In this document: positions 1 to 8,628 of the stretch, piece after piece
Position numbering within the stretch: position 1 is the first letter of the stretch
Layout: each line of letters opens with the position of its first letter
From: Flavobacteriales bacterium
GTDB lineage: Bacteria; Bacteroidota; Bacteroidia; Flavobacteriales_E; Vicingaceae
Assembly (NCBI GenBank): GCA_020853105.1
Contig: JADYZM010000046.1
Location: 1 to 64,000, forward strand
DNA: 64,000 nucleotides
Direction: 5' to 3'
Position numbers and translations under genes: made by a program
Notes under the pieces: generated by a model
Told to the model about the DNA's origin: nothing
What the model saw: the letters and a program-made list of their open reading frames with translations, nothing else
The model's database searches: none

Positions 1-2513
1 AGCTTATTGTTAACCCAGTTTACAACCAAAATTTAGGTACTGTTTCTATTTGTCAAGGCGACAGTGCCCTGATTCTTGGAAACTACGAATCTGTTGCAGG
101 AACTTATTCTGATACTCTTACCAGCATTAACGGTTGCGACAGTATTGTTTCTCAAACACTTGCTATTTTGTCAAACTCAAGCGTGAACCTAGGTAACGAT
201 ACTTCAATTTGTGCAGGAAATACATTGTTACTCGATGCTGGAGCGGGTAATTCATACTTGTGGCAAGATGGTAGCACAACAACTCAAACCTATCTTGTTT
301 CAAATTCTGGTCAATACTTTGTAACTGTTAATGTAGGGGCTTGTTCAGCTTCTGACACTATTAATGTTGCTGTTATTTCTATCCCATCAACCTATTTATC
401 AACAATTTCGATATGTCAAGGCGATAGTGCACTAATTTTTGGAAATTATCAATATTCAACAGGTAATTACTCTGACACGTTAATTTCTTACACAAATTGT
501 GACAGTATAATTGTTCAGCCTTTGATAGTTAATCCAATATATAATTACAACTTAACACCAATATCTATTTGCCAAGGAGATAGTGCTTTAATATTCGGAA
601 ATTATTATACTGTTTCTGGAACTTACTACGATTCAACAACTACAATAAATGGTTGTGATAGTATTGTAGCCCAGCAATTAATCGTTAACCCGTATCATGT
701 GTTTAGTTTAGGAAACGATACTACTGTTTGCCAAAACACATCAGTTTTATTAGATGCAGGAGCAGGTGCTGATTCATATATTTGGCAAAGTACTCCACTA
801 CCTGGATACATGAACCAAACGCTATCAGTTTCAACTTCAGGAACCTATTATGTTGTGGCTACAATTGGCGTTTGTTCTACGTCAGATACAATAAATGTTA
901 ATGTAATTCCAACTGTTTACACCAACTTGAATGATGTTGAAATATGTCAAGGTGATAGTGCATTAATTTTTGGAAACTACGAATCCATCCAAGGCTCGTA
1001 TAATCAAGTACTTACAGGACAAACAGGTTGCGACAGTATTTTAGTTCAAAACTTAATTGTTCATCCAAACTATACAATACCACAATTGGCTTCAATTTGT
1101 CAAGGCGATAGTATTCTGTTGGGAGGAATTTATCAGTATTCTAATGGAATATTCTATGATACTTTACAAAGTGGTTTTGGTTGCGACAGTATTGTAGTAA
1201 CAACTCTTGCAGTTAATCCAATATATACAACAAACACAACAGCAACAATATGCTTAGGAGACAGTATTTATTTAGGCGGTTCTTATCAATATAGTGCAGG
1301 AATCTACACAGATAATTTCACTTCAATATATGGTTGCGATAGTACCGTTAACACAACTTTAAGTGTTGTTCCAACTTTTGTTACCAATCAAGCTATAGAT
1401 ATTTGTCAAGGAGACAGTATTTATTTGGGTGGTTCATACCAAACAACTGCCGGAGTATATACTGATATATTTATATCTTCACTAGGCTGCGATAGTACCG
1501 TTAACACTACTTTAGGAATAAAACCAATCGCTTCAAACACGTTGGCATCAATAACAATCTGTGATAACGATTCGGCATTAATATTTGGAAATTATCAAAC
1601 TTTACCAGGTACATATTCAGTTGTTATACCGAATGGAGCTTCTAACGGATGCGATAGTATTGTTTATCAGACATTGAATGTAAATCCAACGTATTCACAA
1701 AACACAACAGCAACAATATGCAGTGGGGATAGCATCTATTTGGGCGGAGCCTATCAATATACTTCAGGTATCTATACTGATGTTTATTCATCAAGTTTAG
1801 GTTGCGATAGCACAATTATAACTACATTAAGTGTTGTTAATAGCTTCTTAGTAAACATATCAGACACCATTTGTGCCGGCGATAGTATTTACTTATCTGG
1901 AGCATACCAAACCACTGCCGGTGTTTACACAGATAATTTTGTGTCATCAGGTGGATGTGATAGTATTGTAAATACGACACTGTTTGTAAATCCACAACCT
2001 GTTGTTACTTTAACTGCTGATCCTGAACAAATTTTGTTTGGACAATCCTCACAACTAACAGCTACTGGTGGAGGAACATATTCATGGACACCATCTACAT
2101 TCTTATCGTGCTCAACTTGTCCGAATCCAGTTGCTTCACCAGAAGAAACTACACTTTATACAGTTGAAGTTAACTTAAACGGTTGTATAGTTTCTGACAC
2201 CATAACTGTTACTATTAATTCAGAATTTAAAATTCCTGAAGGCTTCTCTCCAAATGGTGACGGAGTAAACGATGTATTTGAAATTGTTGGTATAAACCAA
2301 TTCCCTGAAAATAAAATTTTGATTGTAAACAGATGGGGCGATAAAGTATTTGAAGCATCACCTTACAAATCCGACTGGGACGGTACAAGTCAGTTTGGAT
2401 TGGTAATCGGAGAAAAATTACCTACAGGAACCTATTTTTATGTACTTGATTTAGGTAAAAAAGGACCAACAGGCTCACAAGAAATTAAAGGATATATTTA
2501 CATCAACAGATAA
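1..2513 (+). CDS. Repeat-rich T9SS cargo protein with type B C-terminal sorting domain, 5' end cut by window edge
   Basis: The reading frame is already open at base 3, so this is the C-terminal 836 residues of a longer secreted protein. It contains ten visible copies of a module of about 45 residues that opens with ICQGDS-like and closes with GCDSxxxxxL-like motifs, so each copy has two cysteines that could form a disulfide. Two longer modules (about 183-377 and 705-910) begin LGNDTxxC and contain a YxWQ-like core, resembling Ig/PKD-type domains. A third Ig-like stretch covers about 2000-2215. The last 95 residues (2223-2510) start FKIPEGFSPNGDGVNDVF and are a typical type B (gliding-motility-associated, CHU_C) sorting domain, which directs export through the type IX secretion system. 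A PorP/SprF gene follows after two bases, the usual partner of such cargo. Probably a surface adhesin; ligand unknown. Confidence 0.9.
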   Translation, partial: LIVNPVYNQNLGTVSICQGDSALILGNYESVAGTYSDTLTSINGCDSIVSQTLAILSNSSVNLGNDTSICAGNTLLLDAGAGNSYLWQDGSTTTQTYLVSNSGQYFVTVNVGACSASDTINVAVISIPSTYLSTISICQGDSALIFGNYQYSTGNYSDTLISYTNCDSIIVQPLIVNPIYNYNLTPISICQGDSALIFGNYYTVSGTYYDSTTTINGCDSIVAQQLIVNPYHVFSLGNDTTVCQNTSVLLDAGAGADSYIWQSTPLPGYMNQTLSVSTSGTYYVVATIGVCSTSDTINVNVIPTVYTNLNDVEICQGDSALIFGNYESIQGSYNQVLTGQTGCDSILVQNLIVHPNYTIPQLASICQGDSILLGGIYQYSNGIFYDTLQSGFGCDSIVVTTLAVNPIYTTNTTATICLGDSIYLGGSYQYSAGIYTDNFTSIYGCDSTVNTTLSVVPTFVTNQAIDICQGDSIYLGGSYQTTAGVYTDIFISSLGCDSTVNTTLGIKPIASNTLASITICDNDSALIFGNYQTLPGTYSVVIPNGASNGCDSIVYQTLNVNPTYSQNTTATICSGDSIYLGGAYQYTSGIYTDVYSSSLGCDSTIITTLSVVNSFLVNISDTICAGDSIYLSGAYQTTAGVYTDNFVSSGGCDSIVNTTLFVNPQPVVTLTADPEQILFGQSSQLTATGGGTYSWTPSTFLSCSTCPNPVASPEETTLYTVEVNLNGCIVSDTITVTINSEFKIPEGFSPNGDGVNDVFEIVGINQFPENKILIVNRWGDKVFEASPYKSDWDGTSQFGLVIGEKLPTGTYFYVLDLGKKGPTGSQEIKGYIYINR
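45..1990 (+). repeat. Ten in-frame protein-coding repeats of about 135 bp
   Basis: Direct repeats within the adhesin gene. Each unit encodes xxICQGDSxxxxGxYxxxxGxYxDxxxxxxGCDSxxxxxLxVxP. Units begin near bases 45, 402, 558, 930, 1086, 1236, 1389, 1542, 1695 and 1854. Two subfamilies are visible: one with DSALIFGNY and one with DSIYLGGxY. The first dominates the N-terminal side and the second the C-terminal side, with one DSALIFGNY copy (near 1542) among the latter. This pattern suggests local duplication of units. Confidence 0.85.
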
Positions 2514-2515
2514 CT

Positions 2516-3451
2516 ATGAGACATATACTTTCCTTCATATTAATTATTTCTTGTATAAGCACTAGTTTTGCACAACAAGACCCGACGTTTACACATTATA
2601 TGTTCAACAAGTCATCAATAAATCCTGGTTATTCCGGTACTATTGACGCAATTAGCATCACAGCAATAAATAGAGCACAATGGGTTTCGTTTAAAGGAGC
2701 TCCAACTACTCAAAATATAACTGCTCACATGCCAATTTCGAACAAAAACATTGGAATTGGCTTATCTGTAACCAATGAAAAAATAGGACCTACACAAAAC
2801 TTTGGAGTGTCGGGTGATTTTGCTTACAGAATAAAAGTCAACGACAAGGGAGATAAACTATCATTGGGGCTAAAAGCCAATTTAAATTATATGACAAACT
2901 ACTTAACAGAACTTTATATTATTGATAAAAGTGATGCTTCGTTCTCTCAAAACATTAGCACCAATGCTATTCCTAACTTTGGTTTTGGAGCTTATTATTA
3001 CACAAAAAAGTATTTTGCCGGTTTGTCAATTCCAAAACTTCTCCAAAATAGTTTTGACGCAAGTAGTCCGGCAGGAAATTCAATCGCTATTTTAACAGAG
3101 CAACGCCATTACTTTTTAATTGGAGGAACAATAATCAATCTTACTCCAGATAAAGTATTCAAATTAAAACCAACTTCGTTTGTTAAAATTACGAGTGGTG
3201 CTCCAATTCAAATGGACATAAGCTCTTCTGTTATTTATAAAGACAAACTCTCTGCAGGGCTATCTTGGAGAACAGGAGATGCATTGGGATTCCTAGTGGG
3301 TATTAACTTTACAGATTTCTTACAATTTGGTTATTCATTCGACTTTTCCTACACAAATACTACTTTCAAATACAATACAGGCAGCCACGAAATTATGTTG
3401 AGGTATGATATTGTAAAAAATAAAGAAAAATCAATGCCCAAGTATTTTTAG
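2516..3451 (+). CDS. PorP/SprF family type IX secretion system membrane protein
   Basis: 311 residues with a signal peptide (cleavage likely after SFAQ, near residue 19) followed by the family's opening QDPTFTHYMFNKSSINPGYSG, then a beta-rich sequence expected to form an outer-membrane barrel. PorP/SprF proteins help export and anchor T9SS cargo that carries a type B sorting domain; in Flavobacterium johnsoniae SprF does this for SprB. Here the gene starts two bases after the stop of such a cargo gene, so the two are almost certainly cotranscribed and function together. Length is normal for the family (about 300-330). I do not give a gene symbol because these genomes have several paralogues. 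Confidence 0.9.
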   Translation: MRHILSFILIISCISTSFAQQDPTFTHYMFNKSSINPGYSGTIDAISITAINRAQWVSFKGAPTTQNITAHMPISNKNIGIGLSVTNEKIGPTQNFGVSGDFAYRIKVNDKGDKLSLGLKANLNYMTNYLTELYIIDKSDASFSQNISTNAIPNFGFGAYYYTKKYFAGLSIPKLLQNSFDASSPAGNSIAILTEQRHYFLIGGTIINLTPDKVFKLKPTSFVKITSGAPIQMDISSSVIYKDKLSAGLSWRTGDALGFLVGINFTDFLQFGYSFDFSYTNTTFKYNTGSHEIMLRYDIVKNKEKSMPKYF

Positions 3452-3476
3452 TTGAACGGAAGTTCGATATAAAAAT

Positions 3477-4367
3477 TTAGTGATTAGTCAAAATCAATTT
3501 CTTAACCAAATTTCCTTTAACTGTATTTATTTTTAGAAAATAAATACCATTAGGCATGTGGTTAACATTTAGTTCGGTTTTTCTGCTGTTTAGAAAATGA
3601 TTCAAAACTTCTCTTCCCGAAACATCACTTAAAGAAACTGTTGTATTTGTTAAGCTGACATTATTTGGAATTGAAATAGTGATAATACCATGGGTTGGAT
3701 TGGGATAAACACTAAAGTTGTTCGTATTATTTATAGATTCGATTTCTGTCGTAATAAAATCACAAACAACTCCTGATGGATTATAAAGTCCAATAGAATC
3801 ATTCTGAAAACACCTTAACTCTCCACCATAAGGAGGATCAGCCCAAGAGTGCAAAGGAAACATGAATTCAGTCCAACCAATGTTTTCAATGATTGTTCCA
3901 GACATATAAAATTCTTGCATAAATGGTTGACTCACATACTGAACTCCTAAAACAGTTCCATTGATGTTAATTGTAGATACCGAATCAACAACAACGGTTG
4001 TAGTTGAATCTATAGCCCACGAACGGTTATAGATTTCGATAGTATCTCCGGTTAAAGCACTAAAATCATAAATTAGTTTAAAAGAATTTGAAGATGAAGA
4101 AAAAAGATACACTTTGTTATTGTCCGATTTCATAAAAATGGTATCGGTTATGGTATCACTCAACGTAAAAAGTTCTTCCAAAATTATTTTTGAGGTTTCA
4201 CCAAGAATAACAGTATCTCCGATGGTTGAAAATTTAATAAAATCATCGTTGAATGGGGGCTCAACATCAATTTGTTCATAGTGCCAGACGGAATTGTTTT
4301 CTCCCCAATTTTGTGCTAAACAATAATTGGAAACAAACAAAATTAAGGTAAGGATAACAGTTCTCAT
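3477..4367 (-). CDS. T9SS type A sorting domain-containing secreted protein
   Basis: 296 residues from the ATG at 4367, chosen because MRTVILTLILFVSNYCLAQ is a clean signal peptide; the frame stays open upstream to 4433 but that part has no signal-like sequence. The central region has no domain I recognise. The last 75 residues begin with FSVYPNPTHGIITI and end with GIYFLKI...KKLILTNH, the type A (Por_Secre_tail) sorting domain that targets the protein to type IX secretion and is removed at the cell surface. It converges on the PorP/SprF gene with 25 bases between the stops. The function of the exported part is unknown. Confidence 0.85.
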   Translation of the reverse strand: MRTVILTLILFVSNYCLAQNWGENNSVWHYEQIDVEPPFNDDFIKFSTIGDTVILGETSKIILEELFTLSDTITDTIFMKSDNNKVYLFSSSSNSFKLIYDFSALTGDTIEIYNRSWAIDSTTTVVVDSVSTININGTVLGVQYVSQPFMQEFYMSGTIIENIGWTEFMFPLHSWADPPYGGELRCFQNDSIGLYNPSGVVCDFITTEIESINNTNNFSVYPNPTHGIITISIPNNVSLTNTTVSLSDVSGREVLNHFLNSRKTELNVNHMPNGIYFLKINTVKGNLVKKLILTNH

Positions 4368-4569
4368 TTTATTTAAGGTTTTAGGAGATATTATTGAATA
4401 ATTTGTTTTCCTAAGATTTGATGTTCTTGACAAATGATTTGATAAAAATATACTCCTTTTCTGAATTGACTAACATCTAATTACATTAGAAGATTAAATG
4501 TTATTGTATGCTTCCTATGTTAAGTATACTTCAAAAGTAGATATTTTTTCTTAAAAAAATTCTTTAATT

Positions 4570-4587
4570 ATACGGCAAATGACGTAT
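4570..4587. promoter_or_regulatory. Near-perfect palindrome, candidate operator (copy 1)
   Basis: ATACGGCA-AA-TGACGTAT, an 18-base inverted repeat with 8-base arms and one mismatch. It is a twin of the perfect site at 8023-8040. Its last base is the first base of the -33 TTG of the promoter at 4587-4617. A protein bound here would sit centred about 42-45 bases before transcription start, a typical activator position. The regulator is not identified. Confidence 0.5.
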
Positions 4588-4617
4588 TGATTAATCAAAG
4601 TAAAGTAGTTATTTTTG
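4587..4617 (+). promoter_or_regulatory. Bacteroidota-type promoter for the secreted protein gene at 4647
   Basis: TTG at 4587-4589, a 20-base spacer and TATTTTTG at 4610-4617. This matches the Bacteroidota consensus TTG-N19/20-TAnnTTTG. The expected start of transcription is about 4623, leaving a short leader before the ATG at 4647. Confidence 0.55.
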
Positions 4618-4646
4618 TGTAAATCTTGCACATAAATATAAAATAT

Positions 4647-6419
4647 ATGAATAAAAAAATTACAACAGGTTTGTTGTGTTTAAGTTTGACTTTAGGAGCT
4701 TCTGCTCAAATAAGTCAAGAAAAAACAGTAGAACTAACCGGAAAATCAAAAAATAAAGGATATTTAGGAAATGTTGTGGTTGACGACGTTAAACAACAGT
4801 TCGATATGGTTTTTGTTACAAAAGACAAAGCCAAAAAAGTAGAATACGAAGTGTATCAATTCGACTACGATTTTAACTTGATAAACAATTTTAAAGAATC
4901 AGAGCGTAAATTAAAATCAAAACGCGACAAAACTAAAATATACAAAGGCGATTATTGGGAAGTTACTGGTGTTACTGCTTCTCCAAACATGATGGGGAAA
5001 TTGGTTTTGACAAAAACTCAATATGTATATGAGTGGAACTGGTGGAATGGTGGATATGAAATCACTAAAAATGTATTAGATAAAGAAAAACCAAAAGAAA
5101 TCAGTGGAGATGGAGACGGAAAAGACCGTAAACTTTTTTATACATCACATAAAGACCTAACAGAAAAAGGTGAACTATTGGTATTAGCCTTAGTCAATAA
5201 AGGGATAATGAATATGTATAAAGAAGGAAGCAGAGAATACTTGTTGATGCATATTGATAAAGATTTGAATATCATTAAAAAAACACCGGTAAAGTTTGAC
5301 CACCCTCAAGCACTTTTATATTCAAAAGAAGTTGAAGAAACAGGAGATTGGATTATGGTGTTCGCTTCTTATGGCGGACAGGGAATGGGAAAAATTCAAG
5401 ATCCGGACCCAACTAAGTTGACCTACATGAGAATTGATGAAGCGGGAAATGTTGTCGAACGGTTTAATTTCAATACAAAATGTAACGAATGGGCTATTTC
5501 GGATATCTATACTATTGGTAATGAAGTTTTCATTTATGGTGCAGGAAATATCAACAAACCCGAAAAAAATTACACCAAATTCCCATTCTGTATCTCTATG
5601 GACGCTATGGCTTCTCCAGCAGATGCCGCAGGTAGAGAAGCGCAGATTGAAGCGTTGAAATTTGGCTATTTACAAGTTGCCAAAATCAGTAACGGTAAAG
5701 CAGATTTTGTTTCTGCAGTTTCGATTGCTGATATAAATGCAAAAGGAATTAAACCTGCTTCTCAGAAAAAACTACGCGAATTTGATGGAAAAAAATTCAT
5801 ACTAAACGGTGTTAATTTAACTTCAAACGGTGATCTTTTTATTTCCGGTCAAGATTTTAAAATGGTTCCCAATGGAAAATATAGTGTAAGATCATACCAA
5901 GACTTAATGATGTTTCAATTTGATAAAACAGGTACTTTCAAACGTTATTATGGTGTTGAAAATACAGCAAAATCATCTGGAATATTTGGTGGTGGTGGTG
6001 GAAAATCATATCCTTCTGAATTTGCCTTATACGAATCTCCAGATGGAAAAAATTTATTCTGGAATGTATTTTTAGTTGGTGATGTTGATGTTGATTGTTC
6101 TTCAGAATCTTCAACAAATTATTTAGCCGGAACGAAAACCACGACAACAACTTGTGTATATACCCCATTATATCAAGGAAGAATTGGTAAAATAGAATTG
6201 GCATCAGGAACAATTTCCGACTTTACCACTTTTGGAGGAAAAGAATACTATTTGTATGTTGATTTAGAAGACAACGGAAAAGGAAAAGATAGCCCTTACT
6301 TCAGTATCAACGGAGGAAAACAGTTGGTTTACGTTGCACGTCAGCGCAAAGGAGGAATAAAAGGTAATGAGCGTTGGGGAAATAGCCTTTGGTTTGGAAA
6401 ATTTGACCCTACAAAATAA
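4647..6419 (+). CDS. Large secreted protein of unknown family
   Basis: 590 residues from the ATG at 4647; an in-frame codon at 4626 would add seven residues but is less likely because MNKKITTGLLCLSLTLGASAQ is a compact signal peptide. After cleavage comes a long soluble region rich in beta-strand-like, charged sequence with a glycine run (FGGGGGK) in its second half. There is no T9SS sorting domain, lipobox or membrane segment, so the product is likely periplasmic. I do not recognise the family. The gene has its own promoter with an adjoining palindrome and is followed by a strong terminator, so it looks monocistronic. Confidence 0.7.
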   Translation: MNKKITTGLLCLSLTLGASAQISQEKTVELTGKSKNKGYLGNVVVDDVKQQFDMVFVTKDKAKKVEYEVYQFDYDFNLINNFKESERKLKSKRDKTKIYKGDYWEVTGVTASPNMMGKLVLTKTQYVYEWNWWNGGYEITKNVLDKEKPKEISGDGDGKDRKLFYTSHKDLTEKGELLVLALVNKGIMNMYKEGSREYLLMHIDKDLNIIKKTPVKFDHPQALLYSKEVEETGDWIMVFASYGGQGMGKIQDPDPTKLTYMRIDEAGNVVERFNFNTKCNEWAISDIYTIGNEVFIYGAGNINKPEKNYTKFPFCISMDAMASPADAAGREAQIEALKFGYLQVAKISNGKADFVSAVSIADINAKGIKPASQKKLREFDGKKFILNGVNLTSNGDLFISGQDFKMVPNGKYSVRSYQDLMMFQFDKTGTFKRYYGVENTAKSSGIFGGGGGKSYPSEFALYESPDGKNLFWNVFLVGDVDVDCSSESSTNYLAGTKTTTTTCVYTPLYQGRIGKIELASGTISDFTTFGGKEYYLYVDLEDNGKGKDSPYFSINGGKQLVYVARQRKGGIKGNERWGNSLWFGKFDPTK

Positions 6420-6440
6420 ATAAATAGTTAGTTGTTTTAT

Positions 6441-6469
6441 AAAAATGCCTGTAGATAACAGGCATTTTT
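6441..6469 (+). terminator. Rho-independent terminator
   Basis: Perfect 12-bp stem AAAAATGCCTGT / ACAGGCATTTTT with loop AGATA. It sits 21 bases after the stop of the secreted protein gene and 15 bases before the OmpA-family gene, and could act in both directions. Confidence 0.85.
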
Positions 6470-6484
6470 ATTTAAGTCGATATT

Positions 6485-8020
6485 ATGAAAAAAGTTGTTT
6501 ATACTCTTATCGTATTCATTAGCACTTATTGTGCTGCCCAAGAACCTATAGTTTTTGATTCCAATCCGGAAAACTTGGGACCACTCGTTAATTCAGTATT
6601 TGATGAACTCTCTCCAAGAATTTCACCCGATGGTAAAACTTTATTTATCACTCGTTATCCCGACGATAATAATGGGGCAAATAATATCTGGTATTCCACA
6701 AAACAAGAAAATGGTGAATGGTCATTGTCAAAAAATATTGGTGCCCCACTTAATGTGGTCGGGTCATCAACTTCAGTTCAATCTATTTCACCCGATGGAA
6801 ACACAGTATTACTATCAAACCTATATCGTTATTTTGATGGTAGTATAACCGGGGGAGGATGTTCCATTGGTGCAAGAGCAAGAGGTGGGTGGAACTTCCC
6901 AAAACAACAATTCATTGATAAATATGAAAATCTTAGTAATTATGTAAGCTATTACCTTTCTAACAGTAGTCAATTCCTTCTAATGGCAATAGAAATGAAA
7001 AAAGGATTTGGAAAAAAAGATATTTACGTTTCATTTCGAAACCCAAAAGATCCAAACAGTTGGATAAAACCATTAAACTTAGGAGCATCTATAAATACCA
7101 ATGGCGATGAGTTTGCTCCATTTCTTGCCGCCGATGATAAAACACTTTATTTTGTTTCAGAAGGTATTCCGAATGGATTTGGTGGTGCAGATATTTGGAT
7201 GAGCAAACGCTTAGATGAAACTTGGACAAAATGGAGTACTCCTGTTAACTTGGGAAATAAAATAAACACACCCGGGTTTGATGCCTATTTCAGTATAGAT
7301 GCTGCCGGAGAGTATGCTTATTTCTCAACAGATAAAAACTCCTACGGGAAAAGTGATATAAACAGAATTAAAATGCCTCAAGCTGCTAAGCCTGATCCTG
7401 TAGTTTTAATCTATGGGAAAGTTTTTAACCAAAAAACAAACCAACCCATAAAAGCAAACATCAGCTATGAATTATTACCGGAAGGTAAAGAAGTAGGAAC
7501 AGCTTCTACAAGCCCGGAAGACATGATTTATAAAATTGTTTTGCCTTTCGGAAAAAATTATGGCTTTATGGCATCTGCAGACAACTTTTATTCTGTTACA
7601 CAGAGTTTAGACTTGAGTAAATTAGACGCTTATCAAGAAATGGAAGTAAATTTGTTTTTAGCACCTATTCAAAAAGATGAAACCATTAGGCTAAATAATA
7701 TTTTCTTTGAATTTGGAAAAAGCGATTTAAAGCAAGAATCATTTCCAGAGTTAGCCCGATTAGCAAAACTACTATCAGACAACCCCACAATAACCATAGA
7801 AATTAACGGACATACAGACGACGTAGGAAACGATACCGACAATTTAATACTTTCACAAAAAAGAGCTTCGGCAGTTGTAGATTACCTAGTATCATTAAAA
7901 ATTTCTAAAAATAGACTCTCCTCAAATGGATTTGGTGAAGCAAAACCAATTATCAGCAACTTAACTGATGAAGGCAGAGAGCTAAACAGAAGAGTGGAAT
8001 TTGTGGTGAAAACAAAATAA
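6485..8020 (+). CDS. OmpA family protein with PD40 (WD40-like) repeats
   Basis: 511 residues. A signal peptide (MKKVVYTLIVFISTYCAAQ) is followed by PD40-type beta-propeller blades with motifs such as SPRISPDGKTLFIT, VQSISPDGNTVLLS, FAPFLAADDKTLYFVS and DAYFSIDAAGEYAYFS (about residues 40-300). A carboxypeptidase-regulatory-like segment then covers about 305-395, and a C-terminal OmpA domain about 400-511 contains NGHTDDVGN and SQKRASAVVDYL. The OmpA domain binds peptidoglycan, so the protein probably bridges outer membrane or surface structures and the cell wall. The architecture is common in Bacteroidota and resembles T9SS-associated PorE-like proteins, but a specific role cannot be assigned. 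Confidence 0.88.
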   Translation: MKKVVYTLIVFISTYCAAQEPIVFDSNPENLGPLVNSVFDELSPRISPDGKTLFITRYPDDNNGANNIWYSTKQENGEWSLSKNIGAPLNVVGSSTSVQSISPDGNTVLLSNLYRYFDGSITGGGCSIGARARGGWNFPKQQFIDKYENLSNYVSYYLSNSSQFLLMAIEMKKGFGKKDIYVSFRNPKDPNSWIKPLNLGASINTNGDEFAPFLAADDKTLYFVSEGIPNGFGGADIWMSKRLDETWTKWSTPVNLGNKINTPGFDAYFSIDAAGEYAYFSTDKNSYGKSDINRIKMPQAAKPDPVVLIYGKVFNQKTNQPIKANISYELLPEGKEVGTASTSPEDMIYKIVLPFGKNYGFMASADNFYSVTQSLDLSKLDAYQEMEVNLFLAPIQKDETIRLNNIFFEFGKSDLKQESFPELARLAKLLSDNPTITIEINGHTDDVGNDTDNLILSQKRASAVVDYLVSLKISKNRLSSNGFGEAKPIISNLTDEGRELNRRVEFVVKTK

Positions 8021-8022
8021 TT

Positions 8023-8040
8023 ATACGTCATTTGACGTAT
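8023..8040. promoter_or_regulatory. Perfect palindrome, candidate operator (copy 2)
   Basis: ATACGTCA-TT-TGACGTAT: 8-base arms, perfectly symmetric, starting two bases after the OmpA-family stop codon. It ends exactly where the -33 TTTG box (8040-8043) begins. The same arrangement occurs at 4570-4587. Sequence and placement suggest a dimeric DNA-binding activator. Confidence 0.6.
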
Positions 8041-8070
8041 TTGAAAAAAAAATTAAACCGCTTACTTTTG
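8040..8070 (+). promoter_or_regulatory. Bacteroidota-type promoter for the lipoprotein gene at 8092
   Basis: TTG at 8041-8043 (TTTG from 8040), a 19-base spacer and TACTTTTG at 8063-8070, a full match to the Bacteroidota consensus. The ATG at 8092 lies 22 bases beyond the -7 box. Confidence 0.65.
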
Positions 8071-8091
8071 ACAAAATTTAAATTGAAAAAC

Positions 8092-8583
8092 ATGAAAAAG
8101 AATTTTAATAAAGCATTATTGGTTTTAGTTATTGGAATGGGTATTATTTCTTGTTCAAAGGAAGAAAGCACACCCGCACCAACTGCAGCAACACCCACAC
8201 CAACGACACCTCCAGCCTTAGATCCATGTAATGGTGATGACGGATTTTGTATGGATTATGGTACTGTTACAAAGAGTGGTCCTGGAAAATTGTTTGTAAT
8301 AAACGGAAACAGAACCAGAGTATATTGGGAAAAAGGAGCTTCATCTACCTATGAACAAGTAGAACTTGATATCTATTCATTAACTCCAGGAACTTATAGC
8401 ATAAATGGAACAGATGCTGATTTAGAATATTATTCAGCTTCCGGAGGTGCAGTGTCTGTAGCTTATGGCTCTGTTACTGTATCTGTACTTGACACAATTA
8501 ATGGGGTAACAGGAACATTTACTGCAACAATGTTGGATAGTACCAAAATCAATTCCGGAGTATTTAAAAATATTAAGAAGTAA
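8092..8583 (+). CDS. Small outer-surface or periplasmic lipoprotein of unknown function
   Basis: 163 residues from ATG 8092. The frame is open to 8032, but the upstream part is basic and overlaps the promoter, so it is not coding. MKKNFNKALLVLVIGMG-IISC ends in a lipobox with the lipidated Cys followed by SKEE. A Pro/Thr/Ala-rich linker (about residues 28-45) leads to a beta-rich domain of about 115 residues with many Tyr/Gly/Ser and a C-x(6)-C pair near its start. I do not recognise the domain. The gene has its own promoter with an adjoining palindrome and a terminator after it, so it is a monocistronic, probably regulated unit. Confidence 0.75.
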   Translation: MKKNFNKALLVLVIGMGIISCSKEESTPAPTAATPTPTTPPALDPCNGDDGFCMDYGTVTKSGPGKLFVINGNRTRVYWEKGASSTYEQVELDIYSLTPGTYSINGTDADLEYYSASGGAVSVAYGSVTVSVLDTINGVTGTFTATMLDSTKINSGVFKNIKK

Positions 8584-8596
8584 ATTAATTCTACGT

Positions 8597-8628
8597 AAAA
8601 AGGCGAGAAGAATTTCTCGCCTTTTTTT
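8597..8628. terminator. Bidirectional rho-independent terminator
   Basis: GGCGAGAA (8602-8609) and TTCTCGCC (8614-8621) form a perfect 8-bp stem flanked by A and T runs. It lies between the convergent lipoprotein and SpoIIE-phosphatase genes and can serve both. Confidence 0.88.

Noticed and set aside
45-1990. Short direct repeats that could look like a CRISPR array
   Set aside because: They are in frame, about 135 bp long, encode a protein motif and diverge between copies; there are no spacers or cas genes.
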